DNA of 64,000 nt from contig NC_081406.1 in the NCBI RefSeq assembly GCF_030272615.1, positions 397,506,439 through 397,570,438 on the forward strand, given 5' to 3'. This document shows positions 46,043 to 57,175 of this stretch, in pieces. This stretch comes from Cryptomeria japonica. Its lineage: Eukaryota; Streptophyta; Pinopsida; Cupressales; Cupressaceae. A program made the translations under genes and the position numbers. The stretch's first letter is position 1. The number at the start of each line of letters is the position of its first letter. The notes below the pieces were generated by a model, which saw only the letters and a list, made by a program, of their open reading frames with translations, was not told where the DNA came from and did not search any database.

Positions 46043-47221
46043 TTTGTGCTCGTTGTAGCTTTACTTTCATCTGTGTCTTATATGTGTAGGGCTGTTCTAT
46101 TCATCTTTGAATTGCTCCACTAATGGATTGCTGTCTATTGATGTCTATCTCTATTACTTGATCTTTGGGCCTAAGATATATTGACATAAACCTCTACCCT
46201 AGGACAGGGTCTAATGGATCTGCTCCAACTCTCTTATCCTTCATATGTTATCTTCAAAGAAAGCACTGTTATTATCTAATGCATGATATCTTCTATATTT
46301 TTACTTCAGACTTGTTCGAATGCATTAGCCTTTGTGTGCCTGCAATATGGACTGATACATGCTTCTCTTGAAAATATTCATCATTTCTTTTATTCATTGT
46401 AGTTGTGTTGAGCATATACTACTGTTTAGTAATAGTGTAAGAATCAACTCACTGTTATGAATGATGAGTGTCTGATTGATACAATTATAGGCATGTTGGG
46501 CTCAACCCTTGTGGGAGCCCATTTTACCCCACATGCTGAAAATGAACATGATCAGATCTGTAGCTGCACATGAAGCAAACATGTTAGAAATAATATGCCT
46601 ATGTATGATGATTTTCTTGATTCTCTTGGACACCTAAAATATGCATCTCCTTTGCAGTGCACATCAAGATTGATTTATACATGTATAATTGAATGTTCAT
46701 GTATGGTGTATGACCTTTCATTGCTTAGAACACAGTTCTAACTCATTGCCTATCGTTTAATGCAGGAAACAAGAGCACTAAGGACCTGGGGAAGCTAGGA
46801 GTAGGACAACACCAACAGATTTATGGATCAGCCAACAAGCACCAGTCATTTAGGCAATGATTGGTCACCCTCTAGACATGCATTTTTTAGCATTTACTCA
46901 TTCATGTATAATTTAGCTTTCATGTGCATCATGCATATTGAATGAACAAGGTCAGTCTCATGGCTTATTGTGTGAGACATGTACTCAATCATTTTCAATA
47001 AAGATTACATCTTTTCAGAAAGACTTGCCTAATCTTTCTATGTTTTGTACATTTATATCAATGAAATGATTTTATTTTTACAATCTTTGCTTCTAAAATC
47101 TCTTGAGGTTATTTCATCTGTACTTGAATGCAACATAGAGAGGCTATGAAATATACCACTTGCTCAAAAACTTAGTGGCTCTATCTGATTGAGCCTATAG
47201 ATGAAAATCTGGCAACAAGTA

Positions 47222-48967
47222 TCACAAAATTGATTCGTCTATTTCCATTTGCTCCTTATCATCCATATGTACATAGTAATGTTGTATATTACTCAAAATT
47301 CCATCTTTAGTTATTTGATCAATCAACTCAGCAACTGAGAGAGGAGGAATGACTTCAATACTCTTACCGGATTCGAGAGCTATATCTACATCTGATTTCT
47401 TCTTCTTGTCGGGAGTAGAAGTAGACTCCTTAACCGGTTTCCTCTTCTCTGTGGGCTTCCTCTCCTTCAAAATTTTCTTTGGGGGTGCCAGAGGGGTGAC
47501 CTTCACTTTCTGCTTCTTTACTTCCTCAGGCTTCTTCCTTGGTATCCTTATGAAAGTCTTGGGAATTTGTGGGGACTCATCATTAGTATCAGAACCGGAT
47601 GTAACAGGGGCAATATAAGTCTCCGGTTTCTTCCTCTTTACTACACCCTTGCCAGTTGCTGTTGCCGGTGAGGCCTAAACTGCTGCCAGAGAAGATCCTT
47701 CAGCTAGTCCAATAATCTGTTTGATTTCAAAAGACATCTTTTGTACAACTTCTCCAACCTTGTTGATCTTTCCTTCCCTTTTCTTCTTACTGAATCCAAT
47801 TTCAACTTTAGTTTCTTTTTGCTTTGCAGTCCCAAAGGCTTTCTCTACTTCATCAACCGGGGCATCAATAAGAGTCTTGGCATACAAGTCCAAGATCTGT
47901 GCATCTACCTCATAGCCCATCTCAGTTATCCAGATCTTCCTTGGTTTCACTGCCTCCATCAATGTTTCATCCTTCTTTACCATAAAAGAGATTTCAGATG
48001 AATATTTATCTACAATATGCTTTGGAACCCTTTCTCTCTTCCTCATTGCTTTCTGGAATGATTTGAAATAACCCCAAAGAATGGAGTCCCTATCTTGTCC
48101 CATATTCCTTATAGCATCTTTGATTTGTTTTCCTACCGGTATATCAAATGCCCATTGGGTCTTACCGGTTCTGGGTAACTCATTCAGTAAGAAAAGCACT
48201 AAACAGACAACAAGGTTGCCATACTGGAAAATACCCTTTTTCTCACCCTTAATCTTCCCTAAGTTTATTATCAATTCATCACACATCCATTGACATAGAT
48301 CTAGCTTTTCATCCTCCTTAATCATTTTGTGAGCACAATAAATGCATGAACTAGAAACAAAGTTCAACCGGTTTGATTGGGTTACCTTGTAACCGATGAT
48401 CATGCTTGCAAATTGAACTGCTTTGTCTTTGATAGTGCTAATTCTCATTGATCGGTTGTCAGATGTTGCACCAATTAACTTCTCCACCTCATTGTTAGAT
48501 ATCTTCTTTCCGGGAATCTGACCAGTTTGGGGCAAACCGATGATTGCACGAATAGCCTCATTAGTGATCTTGTGGGGCCGGTCTAGCCATATGAATTCCC
48601 CGTGGACTCGACTCAACACATACCGGATCATATCATCTTCGAATTCCGGCATCTCCAAAATGTCAGTAAAACCCTGATCCTTCAGAATTTGAAATTCTTG
48701 TTTAATCGACCCAACCTGGTTCAGCAAGGTGCCAATATACATGTTCTTGATCTCAGCAGAACCGTAATCCTCCAAAGTGCAGTGAATATATGCACGAACA
48801 TCTTCGACATACAAAACTCCATCAGGAACCCTAGAAAATGCGCCAACTAAATCATTGACCTTCGCAATCTAGGGGCATTGCTTGAAAATTGGGCATGGAC
48901 GGTCCTTGATGTCAACAACAACAGGGGTAGCCACACCTACCAGAGCAGAAGATGATCCAGAAACCAT
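47222..48967 (-). pseudogene. Large unknown ORF of the Copia-style element, N-terminal half
   Basis: The frame is open from ATG at 48967 (MVSGSSSALVGVATPVVVD) through two TAG stops (48869-48871 and 47675-47677) to TGA at 47222. The longest open piece is 379 codons (47675-48814). Its core holds FIWLDRPHKITNEAIRAIIG, LPQTGQIPGKK, CIYCAHKMIKED and a hydrophobic stretch NLVVCLVLFLLNELP. A Lys-rich region follows (KKILKERKPTEKRKPVKES). The 'RPHKIT-EAI--I-GLP' layout recalls plant mobile-domain-like transposon proteins, but I see no catalytic motif. It is the main ORF of this element, replacing gag-pol. The sequence is then interrupted and resumes at about 42.15 kb. Confidence 0.65.
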
Positions 48968-51100
48968 TGCAAACAAAGGATAGTTCGGAAACTGATATAA
49001 TAACTCACAACCTTCGCCAGTGAAAGCTTTTGAAAATCCACTATGAATGCACTGGAATTCGGTTGAAGTGCTTTTGATCACCTTGAATTGCCTTGAACTG
49101 GCTCTGCTTCGCTATGAATGCTGTGTGAACGAAAATGAACCAACATTTCCTTTTTATTCTGCGAAAAAACCCTAATTTCTCATTGACATTAATGCATGTC
49201 GGCATATCATACCGGATTCAAATTCATAAACTCAATACTAGAAAATCTTCAGACTGACTTCTCCAAGATCTGAAACAGGCTTCCAGACTGCTATCAGGGG
49301 TAATCCAAGATTCATCATTAATTTGCCTAAGGCTAATGCCTTAGTTATCGGATGAGTTTCTTGCCTGTGTAGGAACATTCTGTTCTACCGGTTGAGTGAC
49401 CAGGTTAATTGTCTCTGCTGGTTGATCTTCAGGACTCGACTCAACACATACCAAATCATATCATCTTCGAATTCTGGCATCTCCAAAATGTCGGTAAAAC
49501 CCTGATCCTTCAAAATTTGAAATTTCGGTTTAATCGACCCAGCCTGGTTCAGCAAGGTGCCAATATACATGTTCTTGATCTCAGCAGAACCGTAATCCTC
49601 CAAAGTGTAGTGAATATATGCACGAACATCTTCGACATACAAAACTCCATCAGGCACCCTAGAAAATGCGCCAACTAAATCATTGACCTTCGCAATCTAA
49701 GGGCATTGCTTGAAAATTGGGCATGGACGGTCCTTGATGTCAACAACAACAAGGGTAGACACACCTACCGGAGTGGAAGATGATCCAGAAGCCATTGCAA
49801 ACAAAGGATAGTTCGAAAACTGATACAATAACTCACAACCTTCGCCAGTGAAAGCTTTTGAAAATACGCTATGAATGCACTGGAATTCGCTTGAAATGCT
49901 TTTGATCACCTTGAATTGCCTTGAACTCACTCTGCTTCGCTATAAATGTTGTGTGAACGAAAACGAACCAACATTTCCTTTTTATTCTGCAAAAAAACCC
50001 TAATTTCTCATTGACATTAATGCATGCCGGCATATCATACCGGATTCAAATTCATAAACTCAGTACCGGAAAATCTTCAGACTGACTTCTCCAAGATCTG
50101 AAACAAGCTTCCAGACTGCTATCAGGGGTAATCCAAGATTCATCATTAATTTGCCTCCCCCTGAGGCTAATGCCTTAGTTACCGGATGAGTTTCTTGTCA
50201 GTGCAGGAACATTCTGTTCTACCAGTTGAGTGACCAGGTTAATTGTCTTTGTCGGTTGATCTTCAGGACTCGACTATACACATATCGGATCATATCATCT
50301 TCGAATTCCAACATCTCCAAAATGTTGGTAAAACCCTAATCCTTCAGAATTTAAAATTTCAGTTTAATCAACCTAGCCTAGTTCAGCAAGGTGCCAATAT
50401 ACATGTTCTTGATGTCAGCAGAACCGTAATCCTCCAAAGTGCAGTGAATATATGCACGAACATCTTCAACATACAAAACTCCTTCGGGAACCCTAGAAAA
50501 TGCGCCAACTAAATCATTGGCCTTCGGAATCTAAGGGCATTGCTTAAAAATTGGGCATGGACGGTCCTTGATGTCAACAACAACAGGGGTAGCCACACCT
50601 ACTGGAGCGGAAGATGATCCAGAAGCCATTGCAAACAAAGGATGGTTCGGAAACTGATACAATACCTCACAACCTTCGCTAGTGAAAGCTTTTGAAAATC
50701 CGCTATGAATGCACTGGAATTCGCTTGAAATGCTTTTGATTGCCTTGAATTGCCTTGAACTCGCTCTGCTTCGCTCTGAATGCTGTGTGAACGAAAAATG
50801 AACCAACATTTCCTTTTTATTCTACGAAAAAACCCTAATTCCTCATTGACATTAATGCATGTCGGCATATCATACCGGATTCAAAATTCATAAACTCAGT
50901 ACCGGAAAATCTTCAGACTGACTTCTCCAAGATCTGAAATAGGCTTCCAGACTGCTATCAGGGGTAATCCAAGATTCATCATTAATTTGCCTCCCCCTAA
51001 GGCTAATGCCTTAGTTACCGGATGAGTTTCCTGCCGGTGCAGGAACATTTTGTTCTACCGGTTGAGTGACCAAGTTAATTGTCTCTGTCGGTTGATCTTT
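48604..51100. repeat. Tandem triplication, unit about 830 bp
   Basis: Units begin at 48604, 49432 and 50266 with the phrase GGACTCGACT and end near 51100 at TTGATCTT. Spacing is 828 and 834 bp. Each unit holds the 5' end of the large ORF (start codon, first 130 or so codons) and the upstream sequence. Only the unit at 48604 leads into the rest of the ORF. Units differ by scattered substitutions and a small CCCCCTGA-type indel. Confidence 0.9.
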
Positions 51101-51124
51101 AGATTTCCTAACCCATTTCTTCTC

Positions 51125-51358
51125 CTACTCCTTCCCAATAGCTTCAACCTTTTGTTTTCCTTTCTCATCATTTCCTACCGGATTGTTCTTGCTTGTGCAG
51201 AATTTAGCAATATTTCCTATTTTGTTGCATGCATAGCAAGTGACATTATTTTTCTGAATTGCTTTGATGTATGCTTGATCATTCCTTGACATGCATTGAT
51301 TAGCCATATGTCCAAACTGTCCATATGCATGACATTTCACATTCATTTGATCATTCAT
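51125..51358 (-). pseudogene. gag nucleocapsid fragment with two degenerate zinc knuckles
   Basis: 77 codons. The first knuckle reads CHAYGQFGHMANQC, where Tyr replaces the second Cys of the C-x2-C-x4-H-x4-C pattern. The second reads CYACNKIGNIAKFC, where Asn replaces the His. Spacing is correct in both, so these are decayed retroviral-type knuckles from Copia gag. A basic Lys-rich tail follows (DEKGKQKVEAIGKE). What should follow in Copia, a protease, is missing; the triplicated block begins instead. Confidence 0.75.
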
Positions 51359-51372
51359 TGTAATATTTATTT

Positions 51373-52092
51373 CAAATGAATAAATATTACAATAGGGGCC
51401 TGCACATGCACATGCAGGAAGGCCAACAACCTAGAGCACACTGCTTATCACAAAAGGAGCCTCACTGACTACAAACACCAAATATGGAGTTACAAACAAA
51501 ATTTTGAACTCTGAAAGTGCATCTGCTATGCTAGATGAGTTTTGGTTAAAGCACAGTCTATACCGGTTTTCACTGTGTCCTCCCTTACCGGTATCTTGCT
51601 TCGCTTCCCAAACCTCTAAACCAATATCCAAGACCGACTAAAGAATATTACATTCATATTCTGTCGATCAAGATCGCTCGCACAATATTACATCACTATA
51701 TTCCATTACATTACAAAAATAACTTAACCGGACTGACTTAAATACCCTTCCCAAACACAAACATAAATGCCTTATGTCGACTTACAATGATATTACAATT
51801 TATTTACATGTCGGCCTAAACAAAAATAAATTCATTAAACTTCGAGACCGATGTCTTTGATCGTTGCCGTGTAAACCTGCCAGATCAATCTCCTATGTCG
51901 GCCTCATATACCGATTCCTACTTTGCCGGTTTCTTTTTCCTATTGGTGTCAGTTCCTTGTGTGCTGGATGACTTGAACGCCGATTGCCAAACAATGAATA
52001 CCGGTGAGTACCGGTTAAGTGACCAACCCAAAATGGTGTGTGTTGCCATCAATTACAACACAACTAAACCGGATGAGTGTCAATTGCCAACA
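51373..52092 (-). repeat. 5' LTR of the Copia-style element, truncated
   Basis: It matches 39529-40241 with few differences, including a 6-bp CACATG expansion near 51405. The part equivalent to 39293-39528 is deleted, and the LTR joins directly to the zinc-knuckle frame at 51358-51372. Confidence 0.88.
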
Positions 52093-52097
52093 ATTTC

Positions 52098-53590
52098 ATG
52101 AAACACGTGTTTGTTATTTGAATGCCATTAAATCAGCAAAACGTCTTCCAAATGACACAAAAAGAATTTCAAGATGCATGAGAATAGTTATGAAATCAAA
52201 ACACCTTCCTCCTTGAATTTCTCTACAAAAATCGTTGGAATCTTTCAACAAATCCAACTTCTATAGCTGGTTGGGTTCTTGGGGAAGGGCAACAAGTTTA
52301 AAATTGCAAAGAACATTTGAAATCGGGTTTCTAAAACCCATTTGCAAGTTTAAAAAATGTTCACTTTTCATTCATTAAGGCAAAATCGGTTTTGTGAGAG
52401 CAAACTACAAGTTTAAAATACATGTAAAAGGGAAATAAAACTCCCTTTACAAGTTTTAAACAACTCAACAAAAGACAAGTAGAGGGAAAATAAAATTCCT
52501 TTTACAAGTCAAAAAAATAACTTTAAAATAAAACTTGTTATAGGGGAATAAAATCCCTATTACAACTTAAAGTGACTTTATAAAACTTGTAATGAAGGAG
52601 AAAAACCTCTACCATAACTTAAAATCACTTAAGTTGAACTTTTTCAATGAATTACAAGTTTTGTTTTTACTTTAAAATTTAAAGTTCACTTGTAATATGT
52701 TCAAAAAGTTCCCACAATGACTAAAAAGCCAAAAAGCAACAAGGGGGAAATAAAATGTAAGTTACAAGTTCTATGTTTCAAAAAGTGCACTTGTAATTAA
52801 CTTAAAATTTCCCTACAACACTAAAACAAAGGAAAAATAAAACTTACAACTTAAGGAAAATTTCCCACCTACAGTCGGGAAGAAAAAACCCGAAATTGAA
52901 GAAAAAACATAGCAAATGAACTCAGAAAGCAATGAAATTTGAAACGTGAATCGAGGATAGACCGAAGATCAGCACAACTTAACCAGAAGCAAAAATTTTG
53001 CCTCAGGAAGCGTTCCATAGAGTAAAATCTTCAACCTGCAGTGATTGCTCTGAAACCCAAAATTGCACAGAAAGCTAGGAAAAGGAAGACCAAAACTTGG
53101 AAAATGATGGCAAAGACACCCCCAATGATTTGACACTAACAAATGTGATTTTTGTACCTCGTAAAACATGCCTTGGAGAGAAAAATGACACATTTTAGGC
53201 AAAAATTTGTAAGGGTTGCACATTTTTGAAAATCCAAAAATGAGGACAACAACATCCTTATTAAAAATAATTAAAATAAGCTATTAATGCACCAATTTTG
53301 CAAAAATCGCCAAAATGCATCGGAATTGGAATCTAATCGCATTGGAGTGATCCCAATAAAGAATAATGACAAATGGGGCCAATCAAGGAACTTACTTAAA
53401 ATAGACAGCCTCTCCAAGATTCTTGGAGAGAACATCAGAAGCCAAAATTACTTCTAAAAGATGCATATATGTCCCTTCAAACAACCTAAGGTCATTGATG
53501 ACATCAAATAACTCATCTAACAAAACAAAAACCCACCAAGAAAGTCAAAGTCAGCTGCATTGCAAAAGAACCCTAAGATTGGGACATTAC
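52098..53590 (-). repeat. LTR-like remnant ending at TGTAATGTCCC (minus)
   Basis: On the minus strand an LTR begins TGTAATGTCCCAATC at 53590. CTGTCTATTTTAAG near 53403 may be its promoter box. 52300-52880 is full of ACTTGTAAT/ATTACAAGT words. The far end is not identified and may continue at 39287 across the Copia-style insertion. Confidence 0.45.
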
Positions 53591-54975
53591 AGAGATCTCA
53601 TTTCTAATCACATGAGGAAGTGTGTGGTACTCATCATAAACTGCTACAACCTCATCAACTAATTTAAATATCACTTTCTCTTAAAAGCAACATCTCTTAA
53701 ATCCCACATGTCTCTTAGAAGCAACATTAAATATCACTTTCCTGATTGGAGCTATTATTCCAACTTGAAGTTCTTTCACACCAAGATTCTTCCAACTCCT
53801 CTCAAGCCAATAAGGACTGTTACAACTTCTTAAATCTGTTACTGAAGCTGAAACCTTCCTTCCATAACACAATTTTCAGACCAAATAGATAACCGCGCAA
53901 CTGGGCACTTGACTAGAAAGGTGCAACTAGAAGAAAAAGCTCAGATATGAATTAATTATCAGACAAAAACTGGAGACTATGATTTGTTGGTGAATCTTCA
54001 ACCAAGGGTGATCACTTTCAAAATAGATATGACATCTAAGAAAACAACAGTAAGAATGATCTTCAAAATTTCAAGCACAAGGCATCCAAGATGAAGGGGC
54101 AATCAGAAAGAATAAATTCAAAACCTTCAAAAACCCCTCAAAAAACTCACTCTTTCATAATGCCTCAGTCAAACAAGTATATTTAAAGAGCACCCACAAA
54201 TATATTTTCACTCTTTTGAACAATCTCCAATCCTGTATCCCAACAGATGATTTCCAGTAATAGCATCGAAATCAATAGCAATCATATGGAAAGAGCACGC
54301 CAAATACAAACTCCAATAAGGATCAAGAAATCAAAATGATGCCAAAGTTGTATGGCTCATAATAATGCTGCAATCGACCCCTTCAATAATCATCAACCTT
54401 GCATTTACCACTTAAAAATCTCATACCAATAATGTCCTGCAATCAAAAACCTAAGTAGATCTTCATTTGAAACAACCCAGAGAGACCAACACCTCACTAG
54501 ATCACTGTTTCTAAGAAAACTAGTATACCCATTGAAGCTAGCTACCAAAAAATCATCTTGGAGAGATCTTTCACCCTCGAAAATGATGTCCTCATGGAAT
54601 TTTTTTGTCTCCTAAGATCTTTGAAAACAAAACCCTGCAATTCCTCTTCTCAAATTTTTCACACGTGGATATCCAAATGGAAGGCAAAAAAGCTTCATTT
54701 TATTCTTCCTCAATCCTCACACCAAAGTTAGGTAAATTAAATTAATATTTTAATACCCACTTGTAGAGGGGAAAAAGCAAATCACACTAGCAGTTGGATA
54801 ACAACCTCTCAAGTACTCACTAGTCTACCTCTCCACTCAAGATGAGTACAAAGCCTAAGGTTGTCAAGTACCCCGTAGATAACATGAAACACAGCATAGA
54901 GATCTTATGATGACTTCTAATAGCTCTCTATCTAAGGACGCATGCATGGGTCATAGATGACAGCGCCGCGTGTTG
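53591..54975 (-). pseudogene. Decayed retroelement interior with a DNPLFE-family N-terminal match
   Basis: 53600-53655 on the minus strand reads DEVVAVYDEYHTLPHVIRNE, similar to DEIRACYTEYASLP at 30.82 kb. A 63-codon frame (53681-53872, SPYWLERSWKNLGVKELQV) lies just upstream. The remainder has no usable frame. The LTR at 53590 begins directly after the match. Confidence 0.4.
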
Positions 54976-54980
54976 GCATC

Positions 54981-57170
54981 TTTAATGTCCCCTTCTCAAT
55001 AGTGACCAGTTCAGTTGGCCGTTTGCCTATTTCGAAGACCCGTAGGCTATTCGGAAGCGGAAATTAGGGTTTCCTATTTTCTAGGACGATTCATTGGTGT
55101 TTTCAAGGGCGTATTCATGGAAGTTTGTCAGGTTGGATTCTAAATTCCTTATGGGCTTTCAGAGAGCTTCAGGGTAGTTCGACATGCATCTGCATCAGAT
55201 GACTTTTTCCAGACTTACTATTTTTAGTAAGTTCAACAGCTGCTTAGAATGTGGTAAAAATCACTTTGGAAACACTTACTATGTTTAGCAATATGCTATT
55301 TATAGTTAGTACTATTTTTGGCAGTGCTATTTTTGGTAGGGGTTCTGCAGCTCAGCTCAGTGGCCATTTCTAGCAGTGTTATTTTGGTTCAGATGACTAT
55401 TTCTACAATTCAGTACCTTGGCTTCAGTTCAAATGTGGTAGTTGTTGAAGAAGGTATGTTTTATTGATTAAGGCTTATATATATTACATCTTGACTTGGG
55501 CGACTTCAAAAGGGGAAATATCATTTTTATCCTAAGTTTTTTGGGCGATATATTTGACCTTCATAATGGACGCCTAAATGCAAATTCATTAACATTATGT
55601 TATAAGCCTTTAATTGATCAAAAAGTGCGACTAAGGGAGGTCATGTCTAGACGCCATATGCTAAGGGGGTGAAATGAAAAGCCAACGCCTAATTAGAGTG
55701 AAATGAAATGGCATTTGGTTGGGCACAATTTGGAATGCATTTGAATTTGAATTTGTCCTGGCAAGAAGTTATAAATAAGGGCCTTGGGCTCTCATTTTTG
55801 GTATCAAATAATTTTATAACGAAGTATTGTCGAAATAATGTTGGAATGCTTCGAGGAATGCTTACCTCCTGGACTATCTGCTTAGCTTCTCTCTTGAAAG
55901 GTAGCGACTAGTTGAGTTTGGGGACTGTTCTTCACTTAGAACGATGGATGGCTTTATTGCTACTGTGTGTTCGACTTTTCAGATTCTGGAGTACTGTGTG
56001 TGGATTTTCAAGTTGTAGGTTTTGGTGGCTGTAGCATGTTTTCGTTCATAACTCTGTTCGTGTGTCAGTTCATTCTGAGTAGTGGCTCATTCTCTTCCTA
56101 TGCCCTAGGCGATTATGCTTGTAAGTTTCTTGTGCTTAATGTTGAGTATTTATTTTTATAATGCAAATCGTACTTCTGCCCTAGTCATACTATGCTGGGC
56201 TGCCTGGGAAATTGGGCATAAATTCTTTTGGGGCTTTTGTGTACAGTTTGTTGGTTCTAACCTTATCGCATGCCTTGTATCTTTCATTTGCATCCGTTTT
56301 GGGGTCTTTCCGTTGAGTGTGGGTTGAGATAGAAGTGTTTTTGTGGGGTTTAGTGTTGTTGGTCTGCATTTCTAGCTTGCTATTCATGTATATCAGATTT
56401 TGGAATTCGAGGTTGGAGTTGTTCTTCGGGTGTGTGAGTTCATTGGTTTAATAGGAAAGGTACTTGTTATTATTTGCAGTTGTTGGCTTGTAATCAGCAC
56501 TTGATTTACCATTCATATTCATCTTGTAATGCTGGTTGGTAGTACTAACAACAATTTGCTTGATTACTTTAGTCCCACTGCATAAGTGGAAGAGGCTGGC
56601 TTTACCGCCTATCTTTGAATAGTGATATCTTATAATCAGGAAATCCATATTATGCATTGTAAAGCTGATTAGTAGTACTAACAACTATTTAATTTTTGGA
56701 TTGTTGATCAGGACCCACAGAATAAGTGGGAGAGGTTTGCTTGCCGCCTTTCTTTATTATTGTAACACTATCCTCCCACTGAATAAGCAGTTGAGTGGAT
56801 TGCAATTCCATTTCCAGTCCTCCCACTGGATAAGTGGTCGAGTGATTGTTGCTATTTTCAGTTCCTTGTAATCTTGTAATTGGCTAGTTACACCGCCAAA
56901 CTGCTGAGGAAGTTCTATCACTGGCTGGATAAGCGGAAGGGGGTGGCTTGCCGCCCAGTTTTGTACTTTGCATTGTAATTTCCAGCAGATCATTGAGCTA
57001 ACGATCCCCTTAGCACCGTATGCTCTCACCTACCCACATTGGGCTCTTGGTGATCAAAAAGTGGAAGGGTTACTTTCAACAGTGTTTCTGATTTTCATTT
57101 ACTAATCCTAACAGGTGATTGTGGTGTCATAACTGGAAAAAATTGAAAAAAAATTAAGGGGAATATTTCA
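54981..57170 (+). mobile_element. Solo LTR of the B family
   Basis: 2,190 bp, TTTAATGTCC...GGAATATTTCA, with the terminal dinucleotides partly mutated. Duplication GCATC (54976-54980) versus ACATC (57171-57175), one mismatch. It carries the palindrome at 55213-55232, a TATAAATA box near 55769 and the hairpin array at 56570-56960. Confidence 0.85.
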
Positions 57171-57175
57171 ACATC

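Larger units (their letters stand above)
42170..47221. other. Block interrupting the large ORF of the Copia-style element
   Basis: The two ORF halves stop on either side of this 5-kb block, so it is probably inserted, though I could not find its ends or a duplication. 42940-43420 is AT-rich with recurring AAGTGAT/ATCACTT words. 43500-43850 looks like a 5' UTR. hAT copy 3 sits at 43851-45256. 46990-47010 has an AATAAA signal on the plus strand after an exon-like piece at about 46765-46860. Confidence 0.5.
39293..52092 (-). mobile_element. Copia-style LTR element carrying an unfamiliar ORF, with nested insertions
   Basis: A perfect duplication ATTTC flanks it (39288-39292, 52093-52097). The termini are TGTTGG...CCAACA. 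The minus-orientation 3' LTR is 39293-40241. The 5' LTR survives only as 51373-52092, having lost its final 236 bp or so together with the primer-binding site. The LTR contains the plant Copia phrases GAACACTGAGAGGGGGGG and TTTTTACGTGGAAAACC. The interior has zinc knuckles near the 5' end, an approximately 830-bp triplication, a large unknown ORF and an interrupting block with a hAT element. No protease, integrase or RT is recognisable. Confidence 0.88.
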
